A stretch of 64,000 bases of DNA from positions 559,213,945-559,277,944 of the forward strand of contig NC_081413.1 in the NCBI RefSeq assembly GCF_030272615.1. Reading direction: 5' to 3'. The notes under the pieces were generated by a model that saw nothing but the letters and a program-made list of their open reading frames with translations, was not told the DNA's origin and made no database searches. Origin of the DNA: Cryptomeria japonica (Eukaryota > Streptophyta > Pinopsida > Cupressales > Cupressaceae). Position 1 is the stretch's first letter. Each line of letters opens with the position of its first letter. Both the position numbers and the translations under genes were made by a program. This document shows positions 47,130-60,100 of the stretch, piece after piece.

Positions 47130-50100
47130 TACAATTCGGTGGAGGCAACTGGTCAAAAATGGATTTGTACTTTGTCCTTGCTTCGGTGAGAGCGGCAGAG
47201 AGGACATCTTTGACACTATTCATGAGTGAATTATGAGCTATAATGTCAGCTAACAGTGAAATTAGTCCATCTAAAGTGCTTCCCTCTTGTTGAGTGGATA
47301 GGGAGGTAGCCTTGTTGATCTACTCTTGGACGGAGGACAAGTGTGAAATGAATAAGGTTTGAAGAGTCATAATGTCCATCCTGATTTGGTGCTCTTCATT
47401 CCTAAGTTCCAATTGTTGAGCCATGAGCTTTTGTAACTTTGTATAGAAATTCTGAATAGAATTTGGCTTAGTGGTCAACTTATTTGAGAGAGCGGTGATC
47501 TCTTTCTCAACCACTTCTGTTTTATTTTTTATATCTTTAATGAATAAAGAGAATGTACAGAGTTTCTGAAATAAATAAAGAATGTGCTTGAGTTGAGGGG
47601 ACAACTCAGCAATAAATTTGACAAGTTTTACTTTGCCAATAGCAATGGCTTTCTGTACCTCTTCAATAATTTTTGCAATGAGCTCTGTCCTTTAACTTGC
47701 TCAAATATTCAGATGCGTCTACTCCAGATGTCTCGATCTGATTGAGGAGTTCATCCAGTTGAATATGGATGGCTGCATATGTTGTCACTGTAGCTTCAGC
47801 TAGCATATCTGTTAGTAGTGCTTTCACCTTCTAAAGTACTGTGTTTTTCTTTTGAATAGCCATTTATTTTTCCTGTTCTGCTTTGGCTTTGCATAGTTCA
47901 CCAAATTCAATGAGTGCTTGCCCTTTTAATTTGGATATGTCTACATTTGGCAACACTATTGGTTTTGACAAATCTAATTTGAAACTATGCTTTTTCATTT
48001 TCTTTTCTTTAGGTTTCACCGGTTGAACTAATACAATGGCTTGGGAGGCTTGTTGACTCTCAGTAGGTTGCTCGGTAGAGGCAACACTTTTATCAATTTC
48101 TTTAACGTAGCCTTCGGTGAATCTTTGCTCGGGGTCTCAGTTATAACATTTTTAGTGCTAGAAGGGGCTTGAGAGGTTTGTTCCTTGGTGGCTTGAGAAG
48201 TAGCTTCTCCTTCTATAGACTTGTGACCCTCTATTCCTTGTTCAGTATGCTGAGGGGCCTCGGTTGAGACAGGCTGAGTGACTGGAGGATAGGGCTGAAC
48301 TTGTTCCAAAACTGACTCACTAGATACCAGTTTGGCATATGCGTTCCCTTCTATCATTTCCTGTTCTTGTGCCTCGGTGTCCATGATATCCTCATCAATT
48401 TGTATAGTGTCAGCAGGGTCTTGCTCGATGATATCAGGATCTTGCTCGGTAACATCAATTGTTTCAACTTCAACTTGCTCACCATCATTCTTGATTCGAA
48501 AGATTTCCTACCACTTTTCTTTGGTCTCATTCTCTACATCCAAATAAAGGCCATTCATTAATTTCGAGGCTCTTTGCTTGACTAGGAAGTTTGAGTAGTA
48601 GTTTTTCAGATGTTCACTTATTTCATCTACTGACATGTCTGGAAAGAGATGTATCAGACTTCTTTCTCTCATCTTCTTTTCCGAGTCCATGGCATATTTC
48701 CACTTGTTATCAATATGCAAATACAATTCTTTTGGAAGAGAATTAGTTACTTCCAATGGGACCAATCAGAATTTCAGAAGTGTGCAGATTACGACTTCTT
48801 CAATTTGTCTCTTTTCTACATCAGATCTGGAGTCATATTTTACATATCTAAATGATCCAAATCCACCATATAGTTTCAGATTAGCACAGAAGTTATCAAC
48901 ACTATGTACTTCTTCCATTTTGCTCTTAATAATTTGAAATTTACTTGCATCTTCAGATTCGGTGTCACTATACTCTTTAGTCAAAATGAGCTTCCGAGTA
49001 GATTTCTTATAAGTTTTTGTTACCTTTGGTGCGACAACATTCTTTGGTTTCTTACTCGGTGACGCTGCAGATGATCTTGTGTTTGGGTGCTTTACTGAAG
49101 GAGTCGGTGATACCTTTGATGTATCATGTTTCTTCCTTTTCAAAAATTTCCCTTTAGGTAACTCGGTGCTCAATGTAATAGCTGCCTTTTGGGCTTCATA
49201 TTCCTCCTTGGTGATGATTAGAGTGCCCTTGACAGGTGTGGAGGAAGAACCTTCACCAAATTTCTCCGTTAATGCCTTGATCATTTTTGTTGCTTTCCTT
49301 GTAGCCTTGGGTACTACAATACTCATCTTAACTTTCTCTTTAACTTCTTCATATGTACCATATCTCAGCTCAGTAGCATGCCTTGGTAATGTAAGAAAAG
49401 CATTTATCTGTTGTTGTGTGATGTCAAAATCAATCTCATAACCCATAGGTGGCAAAGACTGAGTTCTTGGTTCCACAACATTAACATAGTAGTAGTCAGT
49501 GTCCACTTCAAAGCATATGTCATCCTTGTATTTCTCTACTAACTGGGGTGGGATCCTATACCTGTTATGCATCTTGTCCTGAAACTTGCTAAAGTAATCA
49601 TCCATAACATCATTAAAGTTATCACCTAGCCGTTTGATGAAGTCATTGATTTGATGGGTGATTGGTCGATGTAGCTCCCAAACTACATTACCGACTGATG
49701 GAAAGAATTTCTCAAAATAGAAAAATATGCATACCAAAAGTGATCCAAACTTCAGTGTGTTAGCCGAGTTGTTCTTCTTCGGCTTCCTTATGGTGTTTAG
49801 ATTCTCAAATAGGTTTTTCAACAATACTTCACAAAGATCAATTTTCATTCCTTTCTTCACAATTTTATATGCTAAATCGACTACTGCACAGGGTACACTG
49901 TTTTCCCTTGCTGATTGAAAGAAACAATAACCTATTACTCTAATGGAAAACTTTAGCTCTGCATCTGTCACATTGTTCAGTTTCAATCCTCTGCAATCAG
50001 ATTCAACTCCGGTTAAAGTGATCAATTCCTTTTGTGATATCATTTTCTGAGCTCGGGCATGATCAAAAATAGGGTAACCGGTGATCAAATGAATGATTTC

Positions 50101-50487
50101 CTTGGTGATTTTGAATGGTTGCTCCTCTAACCACATGAAATCATCATGAACTCTACTAAGAACAAACTTGACCCATTAGGGTTTGAAGACATGGAGATAG
50201 GTTAGGGCTTTGGTCAATCCCTTTATTTTAATGTGTTCACACTTGCTATCCAATTTCCCATCGGTACATAATTCATCGTATGTGTCCTTGATCTCAACAT
50301 GACCTAGCTCCTCAACACGACACTTAGTGAAGAATCTAACATCCTCAACTAGTAAAACCCTATTTGGAATGAGTGAAAATGTAGTTTTATCATCCGGTTC
50401 AGATGCTACTTTGGGAGTTAAAGAGTATTTCAGTGAGGGCTTTTCAATGTTCTCAACAACAACGGGCTTCTAGATCTTCGGTGCCAT
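47130..50487 (-). pseudogene. Second long protein of the pol-less LTR element (about 1100 codons)
   Basis: From the ATG at 50487 one frame runs to 48028 with four premature stops (near 50475, 50180, 48768 and 48508). A shifted frame then continues through 47604-47320 to about 47130, where it meets the PPT. The N-terminal half is globular, with WLEEQPFKITKEIIHLITGYPI, IRVIGYCFFQSARENSVPCA and FGSLLVCIFFYFEKFFPSVG. The middle is Lys/Ser/Pro-rich. Next come acidic and Gln/Thr-rich stretches (near 48384-48100). The C-terminus is predicted helical (EVVEKEITALSNKL). No catalytic motif of retroelement enzymes is present. I recognise no named domain. Conservation of such a long frame suggests selection in the family's active past. 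Confidence 0.6.
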
Positions 50488-51000
50488 TTCAAATTTCGGA
50501 TAATCACTTAACAAAAGATTCTTAGGGTTTGAAAACTTTCAAATGGCAAACACTTCCCACTTAGCAAATGTAAAATAGATATTCACAACTGATATGATCG
50601 GTAAACTAGCTTGACAGTGCATTGTGATTGATGTAAATACCTTGAATTTCGCTTCGGAGGAGGTTTGATCGCCTTTGAATCACTTTGCTCTGCTTTCTTG
50701 AAAACTTGGGAAGTGTAAAATGACGACATAAAAGCTTTAAGTATACAATATACCTTATTGGGCTTCGTGCAGTTAGGTCAGAAAACATTAAATGCACTCG
50801 GTACCACTTCATTTTTATGCTTTTACCGAGTAGCCAGTCTTTCTGTATTCACCGACTAGACAGGCTTCCAAAAGACTTGATAAAGTTTCAAATTTCCTAA
50901 TGCATCTTTAGTTATGCAGATTTTGAATTAAGTACATGATAAAATAAGAACTGTTAAGATTTAACCTTGAGAGAATGCAGTCCCTTCATACCTTTACTGA

Positions 51001-52353
51001 TTAATTTGGAATAGGTGCACCTAACTCGGTAGGTAAGGTGCTTTCTTCATTTGACACAATTTCCTTCTTTTTCCAAATCATCTGGAATTTGCTTTTTATT
51101 TCTTCAGTGTCTCCTCTAGGTTGATCTCTGCAGTCTATAGCCAAGTGTCCAACTTTGTGACAATGAAAACATGCCATACCAGGATTTCTCCATGATCTTC
51201 GGTTGTTCATTCCAAACCTTATAAAGCAGTTGGCACTTATATGTCCATATCTTCCACAACATTCACACCATATCCTTGTATTGTAATCCCATGGTACTGC
51301 AGAATACTATCGGTTAGGATCTGTGTGAGTTTGGTAGCCTCTAGCATTTGCTCGGTGTGCAAACCACATATAGTTCTTTTTCTTAAACCAACACTTCTTG
51401 GTACTATGTCCATATCTATTGCAGTTTTTACAAAATCCTTTGAATTTTGCCTTCTGATAATTGCTAGCAGACTTTGTCATACATTGGTTAGATGTGTAAC
51501 CATATTTATTGCAATTGTAACAATAACCTTTAGACCTAATGACATTCGGTTGCTTACCTTTTCTGATTTGGCACATGTTGGCAGTATGTCATTGATTTCC
51601 AAGGCAGTTGCAAATAGGTTTCTCTCCTTTGATGTTCTTCTTGTTTCCAGCTTGCTTTGATGATTCTCCTCTCTCGGTAGTGTGGGTTCCCTTCTCAGTA
51701 GTGTCTTTTCCTTTGTAACCGAGTCCTGCATCTTTGTTGGGTCTTCTTGTATTCAGTTGCTCATCCAACATCTTTGATGCTTCATAACTCTTCTTCAGTG
51801 TTTCTTTGGATTTCTTTTCTGCTTCAATTTCATCGGTCAACCTTGATAGTTCAAGTTTGAATTCTTGATTCTCATCATCTTTCAGATTTGCTTCATGATG
51901 TGCATAACCCAATTGATCTGATAGATTTTGTTGAATCCCAGTCAACCTTGTGATTTCATCATTCTTTTCAGATACTAATGCTTCAAGCTGTTGTTTTTCT
52001 CTTTCTAGATCTCTTACTTTATCCTCGACTGTCCTCAATGTATCAAGATTTTCAGTCATTTGTGTGCTGAAATGTTCATGTCCTCTTTTCATTACTTTTA
52101 GCTGATCAGTCAATGCTTTGTTCTTTTCTTTTAGTTCTCCAATCATCTCTTCAATCTCTTCAGATATACTGTTCTCAGATGATGTCTTAATTTGTTCCAC
52201 TAACTCTTGAGAGTCCCGCAAATCATCAAGCAATCTTCTTCTAAGTTTCAATGATTTTTGCATTTGTCTTTGCATGTCTGCAATCACTTTATTAGCATGA
52301 TCTAACTCTTCTTGCAAATACACAATTCTCTGAGATTGTTTATAGCCTTCCAT
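51001..52353 (-). pseudogene. Gag-like coiled-coil protein with five CCHC zinc knuckles
   Basis: The ATG at 52353 is the first after the primer site. Residues about 10-215 are a long coiled coil (heptads rich in Glu, Lys, Leu, Gln). A Thr/Lys/Gly-rich linker follows, then five zinc knuckles: CNCLGNQ-stop-HTANMC, CYNCNKYGYTSNQC (His replaced by Tyr), CKNCNRYGHSTKKC, CECCGRYGHISANC and CFHCHKVGHLAIDC. Only two stops interrupt 451 codons (near 51589, inside knuckle 1, and 51307), both in the same frame. Zinc knuckles bind RNA in retroelement Gag, and the coiled coil may replace the usual capsid in self-assembly (inference). Confidence 0.8.
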
Positions 52354-52401
52354 TGATAAGATCTTTTTCTTTAGGCTGTTAAACCCTTTTCCAAGATTCA
52401 A

Positions 52402-52413
52402 GCTCTGATACCA
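52402..52413 (-). other. Primer binding site (tRNA-iMet type)
   Basis: The minus strand reads TGGTATCAGAGC, separated by two bases from the end of the 5' LTR (...CTAACA). This fixes the orientation of the element. Confidence 0.9.
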
Positions 52414-53588
52414 ATTGTTAGGCCCAATATGGAAAGCTAGTGTACTGAGAGGGGAGGGGTGAATCAGTACTTCAAATCTTTTTTTCAACAATAACTTTAC
52501 TGTTATGCATAAACCAAAAACTGTTGTAACATAATATAATGCTAAAACAAATAAATAACAATCATACATGATTCACTCCATAACACATATATTCTAGTTA
52601 CGTAGAAACTCTAGGTTAGAGAGAAAAACTGTGGTGGGGATGGCACCCACAACTTCACTACTGCAATAATGAAGGGTGCTCAGTTAGAGCTACATGTTTA
52701 GCTATTTTTGATAGCTTACCCTGTTGGGAGTATCAAGATCGTTAGATCTACCTTGCTAAAGGATTTTACAACACTTATTCTAAATGTTGCACCTAGTTAA
52801 AGGCTTTACAATTTATAGACTTTGTTAGAGTCTTTTACCCTGTTAAAGGTTTCTCTTACAACTCAAAATATTACAATAAAATCTTTACAAATATCTGCAA
52901 CTTCACATCTGAAATGTTATAGCAGATTCTATGTGCTCAAAATGAGATTACCTTGCTTATAGCATACCTCGGTAACCCATTGATTAACTTGGTAAACCCT
53001 TCTGTTTACTCTGTTCCTTGACTGTTCTTTGAAATCCTTCTTGGTGACCTTTGTATCTCTGACAGTCACAATACTCAGTGCTTCCTTATGTATTACACAT
53101 GTCTTGCTTCATACACCTCTATATCTCTTATATCTGATCCCAATTCATGCTGTATAAATAGATCTCTTATGTCGGTGATCTATTCATTGCTTCGATCTTA
53201 CAAACATGATTTATTAAATGAATAACCATACAAAATATTTCATTGGATAGATGACCTCAAAATCATACAAGATCTTTAAGTGCAATTTCCAATGTGATAA
53301 CGGTTCTTTGTTCCTCGATCTTGTAACACGTTTCCACATAAGTGTCCAAGTTCAATGAATCTGGTAACACGTTTCACTCGGTGTGTGTTCACTCGGTATA
53401 TCTTTATTGCTACTCGGTAGACATAGAGTGTTACTCGGTAGACAGCTCGGTGTATACTAGGCTCTGTGACTACTTTCTTCTATAACCGACTGCTCTGTGC
53501 TTACCGACTGAATATTTTGGTAGTAGTAACCGACTAGAGTATATAGAATGACTTTGGACATAAAACTAATGGCAACTTAGTAAGTAGT

Positions 53589-53689
<101 letters not shown>

Positions 53690-53772
53690 ATGTATACTGC
53701 ATGTACTTTTCAGTGTGTTTTGTTTACTACTTTTGGAAAAATAATGAAAAGATCATTTTATAATTATTGCAG

Positions 53773-54230
53773 TACATTCTACCTCTATCTCTCCCATACA
53801 ACTCTGACAACAATGTCAAGCAAGTTATATAGGATCTTGGAAAATATATGAGGTAAGTAGCGATATTTGTTCAATTCGTTGTATAGATCTTATATTTGCC
53901 ATTTGTTTTACTTGTTATGTAATATATTGTATGTTTTTGTTAAATCTTGTTAATATATTTGTGCCTTGAATCACTTGTAGATGGTTGTCATCTAAAGAAA
54001 TCCATAAAGAAGATATAAATTATTGGAAGAGAAAAATTCCTCGTCTAATGTGTGAAATGCAAAAGTGTCTTCCTTCGACATTTTTCAATGCACAAGAACA
54101 CTACCTCATACACCAAGTTGAGGAGATTGAATTGTGTGGACCTATACACACAAGGTCAATGTGGATGGCTGAGAGGAACGGGTATATGCAAGATCATGGT
54201 GTGCCAAAACAAGCCCTTAAGTGGCAATGA
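53773..54230 (+). pseudogene. CACTA TNP2-type transposase, 3' part
   Basis: After the LTR element and TA run, an exon from 53773 (acceptor TTGCAG) to 53852 (donor GTAAGT) reads YILPLSLPYNSDNN with one stop. A second exon from 53981 (acceptor CTTGTAG) reads PRLMCEMQKCLPSTFFNAQE, HYLIHQVEEIELCGPIHTRS and MWMAERNGYM. The pattern of short hydrophobic helices, P-x-x-F-F, H-L-x-x-H and GP(I/V)-x-x-R-W/M-x-x-x-E-R is the DUF4218 region that closes TNP2 transposases. It completes the gene begun at 42874. No CACTA 3' end was found downstream. Confidence 0.8.
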
Positions 54231-55190
54231 AATTTCAGAAAATTAGAGTTATTCAACTTGACATGAAAATTTGAATAATTTTTAAACATTATTTTTAAAA
54301 TATGTAAGAAGAGAATCTATAGAAAATTGAATTTAGTTTTTAAGCTACTAGTTGTTTTTTGAAAAAAAAATCCTATTTGATGAAAATTTCAAATTTCAAT
54401 GCAGTGGTACTAAAATTTCAAGAAAAAGAGAAGAAGTAGACGTATGTTTGACCACCCTAATTACAATCAAATTATAATATTTTTTTATAATATTTATAAA
54501 ATAAGTATTAGACTCATGTCCAGATGTGACACATATTTTTTTATAATTTTTGATAAAGTAAATAATAATTTATGAATTTTTTACTACAGGTTTTCAGAAA
54601 TTCAGAAACTCCTATGTCTGACCACCTTAACTTGGTCAAAACCTTATGAATTTTTTATTTTATTTTCCTATAGTAGATGAAGCATAGGATATGACGCATG
54701 TTTCAGATTCAAAAAATGTTATACCGTTTGAAAGTTATGAGTGTTTTTCAATCAGTCTATCAATCATGACTTTTGTCAGAATTCAATTAGAAAATAAATA
54801 ATTATTATTTATTACAGTTGAAATAAGACAAGCCTTATATTGTTGGAAATATGAGAACATCCTTAAAAAACCCTTTTCATTTTATCAATTTTGGCTATAA
54901 AAAAAGTCATCAGCCACCAGTGTAAAGTCTGGAAAATCAAGGAATATCGAAAAACACATTTTTCAGTTGACTTTCCAAGCTTGTCACTTCCAAGCCAAAT
55001 CCCAAAGCATTCCCGAGCCAAAATTTTAAATTTTAAATTTGTACAACAAAAATCGGATATCCGGTACAATTGGATATTCGATTTTAATAAGTAAATTCAC
55101 TAACTAAATTTGCACATAATTAATCTATTGTTTATTAATATATTAATATACAATATATTAATTTATAAATAAATTAGTATATGATATTAG
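54231..55190. other. AT-rich spacer with GTTTGACCACCCTAA repeats
   Basis: (G)T(T/C)TGACCACC(C/T)TAA occurs near 54457 and 54617, with TTTATAAT-rich sequence between. AAAATCGGATATCCGG appears at about 55050 and GGATATTCGATTTT at about 55070. No coding region is seen. Confidence 0.4.
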
Positions 55191-55194
55191 GGAG

Positions 55195-55200
55195 AGGGAG

Positions 55201-55233
<33 letters not shown>

Positions 55234-55330
55234 GGAGGGGGAGAGAGAGTGGGGGGGAGGGAGAGAGAGATTAGGGGAGAGAGAGAGGGAGGGGGAAGGG
55301 AGAGAGAGATAGAGAGAGGGTGGGAGAAAG
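55195..55330. repeat. Purine tract (GA/G-rich)
   Basis: A nearly pure purine run of GAGAGA and GGGGGG blocks on the plus strand borders the satellite on its left. It mirrors the pyrimidine tract at 56677-56818. Confidence 0.9.
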
Positions 55331-56676
55331 GGTCATATTGTGTCCTAAGGGGTCTTATTGTGTCCTATGACCCATTAGAACACAATATGACCCCTTAGGT
55401 GTCAAATTTTTGTAAGAAATATTGACACTACTTTTTATATTATAATAATGGTTCATCTTGCCACCTTATGACACACTATGACCCCTTATGACACCATATG
55501 GCGTCGTTAGATGTCATATGGTGTCCTAAGGGGTCATGGGATGCCATATGACCCCTTATGACAACATATTGGGTTGTTATGAGTCCTATGGTGTCCTAAG
55601 GGGTCATATTGTGTCCTACAACTCCTTAGGACACCATATGACCCCTTACGACACCAAATTGTGTCATTATGGGTCATATTGTGTCCTAAGGGGTCATATT
55701 ATTTCATATGACCCATTTAAGACACCATATGACCCCTTAGGACATAATATGATCCTTTACGACTCTATACGGTGTCTTTATGGGTCATATGACTCCTTAT
55801 GACACCATATGGTGTCGTTATAGGTCATATGACTCCTTATGACACCATATGGTGTCATTAGGGGTCATATGGTGTCCTACGGGGTCATGGGATACTGTAT
55901 GACCCCTAAGGACAACATATTACCCCTTATGACACCATATTGGGTCGTTATAGGTCCTATAGTGTCCTAAGGGGTCATATTGTGTCCTACGACCCCTTAG
56001 GACACCATATGACCCCTTAAGACACTAAATTGTGTTGTTATGGGTCATATTGTGTCATAAGGGGTCATATTGTTTCATATGACCCCTTTAAGACACCATA
56101 TGACCCCTTAGGACACAATATAACCCTTTACAACTTTGTATAGTGTCATTATGGGTCATATGACCCCTTATGACACCATATGGTGATGTTAAGGGTCATA
56201 TGGTGTCCTAAGGGGCCATGGGACACCATATGACCCCTAAGGACAACATATGACCCCTTATGACACCATATTGGGTTGTTATGGGTCCTATGGTGTCCTA
56301 AGGGGTCATATTGTGTCCTACAACCCCTTAGGACACCATATGACCCCTTAAGACACCAAATTGTATCGTTATGGGTCATATTGCATCCTAAGGGGTCAAA
56401 TTGTATCATATGACCCCTTTAAGACACCATATGACCCTTTAGGACTCTATACGGTGTTGTTATGGGTCATATGACCCCTTATGACACCATATGGTGTTGT
56501 TAGGGGTCATATGGTGTCCTAAGGGGTCATGGGACACCATATGACCCCTAAGGACAACATAGATCCCTTACGACACCATATTGGGTCGTTATGGGTCCTA
56601 TGGTGTACTAAGGGGCCATATTATGTCCTACGACCCCTTAGGATACCATATGACCCATAACGACACAATTAGGGGT
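55331..56676. repeat. Self-complementary satellite with about 335-bp higher-order units
   Basis: The array is built from GGGGTCATATGGTGTCCTAA and its exact reverse complement TTAGGACACCATATGACCCC, alternating with small variants (ATTGTGTCC, TTACGACACC, TTATGGGTC). Higher-order units start near 55510, 55861, 56196 and 56511, and each contains CATGGGA(T/C)(G/A)CC, ATATTGGGT(C/T)GTTAT, and CATATGACCC(C/A)TTTAAGACACC in order. Alternation of complementary 20-mers means that almost any segment can pair with its neighbour as a hairpin. Open frames here, such as MGCHMTPYDN..., are artefacts of the repeat. Confidence 0.92.
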
Positions 56677-56773
56677 CTCTCTCTCTCCCCCCTCTCTCCC
56701 TCCCTCTCCCACCTCTCTTTGCTAATCTCTCTCTCTCCGCTCTCCCCTAATCTTTCTCTCTCCCCCTACCCCA

Positions 56774-56818
<45 letters not shown>
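56677..56818. repeat. Pyrimidine tract (CT/C-rich)
   Basis: CTCTCT and CCCCC blocks, ending in about 35 bp of pure (CT)n at 56783-56817. This is the complement in composition of the left purine tract. Confidence 0.92.
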
Positions 56819-56820
<2 letters not shown>

Positions 56821-56834
56821 AATATGAGTACTGA

Positions 56835-56970
56835 AATCGGATATCAGATTTTATCGGATATCTGATTTCTGCCACTACCATTAATGTGACAACAGTAAAA
56901 AAAAAGGTGACAACGGGAAAAAAATTTGGGACTACAAATTTATACATTAAAATCAAATATCCGATTTTTG
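56835..56970. repeat. ATCGGATATC motif cluster
   Basis: AAATCGGATATCAGATTT, TATCGGATATCTGATTT and AAATCAAATATCCGATTTTT lie at about 56835-56866 and 56953-56970. They match AAAATCGGATATCCGG at about 55050 on the other side of the satellite. These may be binding or subterminal motifs of the adjacent transposase-like element (inference). Confidence 0.5.
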
Positions 56971-57150
56971 TAAATAAAAAAGAGCCTTGTGGGCCATTTT
57001 GTGGATTCCAACGGGCCACATTCTTCACATTCTGTTTTCTATCGACAATCACGAGTTTTTAGATAGGTTGAGACAAATTTGTTCTTTTGAGAGATTCTTA
57101 AAGTCAAATCTTACATTGTCAATCATTTAGGAGCATCTTTGTGGAGGTAA

Positions 57151-60100
57151 ATGGGGAGTAGTAGTCATCGAAAGTCTAAACACAAAAGAAAACTTTCAAA
57201 TGACCAAATTGAAGTGTATAGAGAAAGAGATATAGAAGGTCATAGGAGGAGAAGGCAAAATATGTTAAATATTGCTAATGTTACTTCAAGTGAAGAAGAA
57301 ATTGAATTTGAAAATGTTGAACAAGTTATTGAAAATGCAAATGTAGATTTTAAAAGTGAAAATTTTGAATATGTTGGAAATGTTGAAAGTGATAATGAAA
57401 ATGCTCAACATGACATGAGAATGGAAAGTGAAAATTTGGGAGTTGACAATGAAGGTGTCCATAATTTTGGTGTAAATATGAAATTTTTTGACATTGGAGG
57501 TGAAAATGTAGAAAATTTTGACAAAGGAGGTGAAAATGTGGAAATTTTTGACATTGGAGGTGAAAATATGGAAAACTTTGACATTGAAGGTGGAATTGCT
57601 CAACCAAGCGAACAATATGTAACACCTAATTACTTTAGAAATGAAGACCCTCTCATGGATGAAAGACAAATTCCAAATCCAAGACCTTCAAGAACCCCAA
57701 AATTGTTACTTGAAATTGATGATCTAACATTATTGCGAATCTTGAAGGCAAGAGGTCAACAAGAACTGTTCGATTGTGGGCTACACAACTTTTTGACCAA
57801 AATTTTAGCAATAAGACATTGACCAAGCAATGCCAAGTTTTTGTTCAATTTGTAAAGATGATAAAGATGAGACCATTGCTAAACAAAATGAAGATTCGTA
57901 TGAACAAGAAGATGGAGAGAAATTCTATTATTTCCAAAAATCTATTTGATGCTCTCAATTCTATTGGAAAGAATACCAAGGAAAGAGATAAGAGAGACGC
58001 TCAAAGAGTGATTACAACCTCCTTAGTAATCCATCAACTGAGGAAGGCTCGTCAACTGGGACAAACTTGTGTTGATTTGAACATAAACCGTAAAACTTTG
58101 GATAGAGCACTTGCATGAAGACAAATACTTGACGATCCACTTCAATATGATACATGGGATTTCGGTGGGAGGCTTCCACGTGTTGATAGAAAGTTGACTG
58201 ACAATGTGAAGGAGGAGATTCAACAATTTTGGCACTCTAATTCTAGAGTATCACCCAATGTAAAGGACATTTTGAAATTAAGAATCGACAACCGAGACCA
58301 TACACCGCATCCTAAACATTTCTTGGAATCAAGCCAAACAATGTTGTACAAAAAAAATTGTGAAGTACATCCAAATTTGCAAATATCACAAAGGGCCTTT
58401 GAATCTTTGAAGCCATTTTATTGTGTGCCTCTTAAGATTCGTAATACTTCTTGTTGCAAGTTCCATGAACTTTTATGCCATATTCGTTCTACGATGCATA
58501 CTAATGAGATGTTGCAGGAGTGTGGTGCAATGCTATTTCTGAGATCATCAAGAGACTTGCAAGATCTATTTTTATGCCCTAGAGATGATGGTTTCTATTT
58601 CTATAGAAATGATTGTTTGAATGAGAAGTGCTCACAATGTGGTGAGTTGTCAAAGTTTGTTTCATGTTTTCATGAGGGCAGTGAACACGAGTTTGGAAAG
58701 ATTTATGTTGATAAAAAAATATATGAGACAATGAAATATAATTTTAAGAGGGGAGGTGAAGGTTCTAGATGCGAATTAGTCTCAAGAGAAGTGAGTGTTG
58801 TTGATTTTATTTTGGATTTTAAGGAAAATATTTTCTACAAGTATGCAAGACACACCCATAGGTCTCAGTGGTTGGATCAATAGTTCAGAATGTGTAAGAA
58901 CTCTTTCCGGATTGGCACTATTATATTGGTGGTTGATTTTGTAGAGAACTATACATTGCAACCACAGAATGAGGTACAGTCTCAGTACTACAATTCAATC
59001 CAGATTGCTATTTTTGTTCACATTACATATAGACATGCTCCTGATATTACAGAAGAGGACATGGAGATAATCATGGAGTATCATTTTTATATGAGTGATG
59101 ATAGATCACACTCCTCCGAGTATGTGCAACATTCTTTCAAGATTTTTTTTGAGTTCTTGTATGAGAAAGATATTGCAATTGATCGACATATCATATGGTC
59201 AAATAACTGTACGGGCCCATTCAAGAATGCCCTATGTTTTATTGGTTGATTAGAATGCATGTATAGAGGTGTATACCTCATATTTGGTGTTTTTTTGAGG
59301 TAGGGCATGGGAAGGGGAATCATGATGGAGCAGGTACATGTTTGAAGAGAGCTCTAGTTAAGGAGCAATTGAGGATTTCAGGTGCAAATTTCTCTAATGC
59401 AGGTTCTATTGTTTATTGGTGTAGTTTAGCATTGTCACATGGAGGTACTCTTGATTTAGCAGTGACCAGATTCTTTTGGTTGGTTGAGGAGAGCACAATA
59501 GGATACAAATTGGATTGTCAAACAATTAAATATTCATCAAAGATGCATTCATTTCTCAGCTTAGATGCAATTACATGGACCATTTGGACACACGCATTGG
59601 CTTGTTTTTGTTAGAGTTGTGTTCGGTGTGATTGGGATGAGTGCGAGTCAAGCGAGTGGGTTGATACGTGGGTTCCCCAATATCTAACTTCTTTATCTCA
59701 AACAATATCCTTGTCAAACGATGACATGGAAAGTTCACTTGAGTACGACCGCCTATCAGATCTTGTACAACCAGGACATGTTTTTGCAGTTGTTGCACCA
59801 CAAGGGAATGAAGAGAGATCAAAATATTGGTTGGCATGATGTGTACAGGGAAAACAAAAGCTAACACAACTAGTGACAAATGATGATGGGTTCACATATC
59901 CTACAGGTTCAGTTGTTGTTGTGGGAACTTGGTTGCGAACATACATGATTAGAAAGAATGGCATACCTGCATTTGAAGACTACCGGAGACACAAAACCGT
60001 TCTCATGTATTCACACCTTATTATAGCTACAAATTTCAATTTGTTGAAGCATCAAGAAAAACCGAAGACCAAAGACCTATGGACAGTGACTATTGTTGAT

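Noticed and set aside
55536-56409. Open frames reading HMTPYD/GSYGVLRGH on both strands
   Set aside because: They are translations of the self-complementary satellite and have no independent support.
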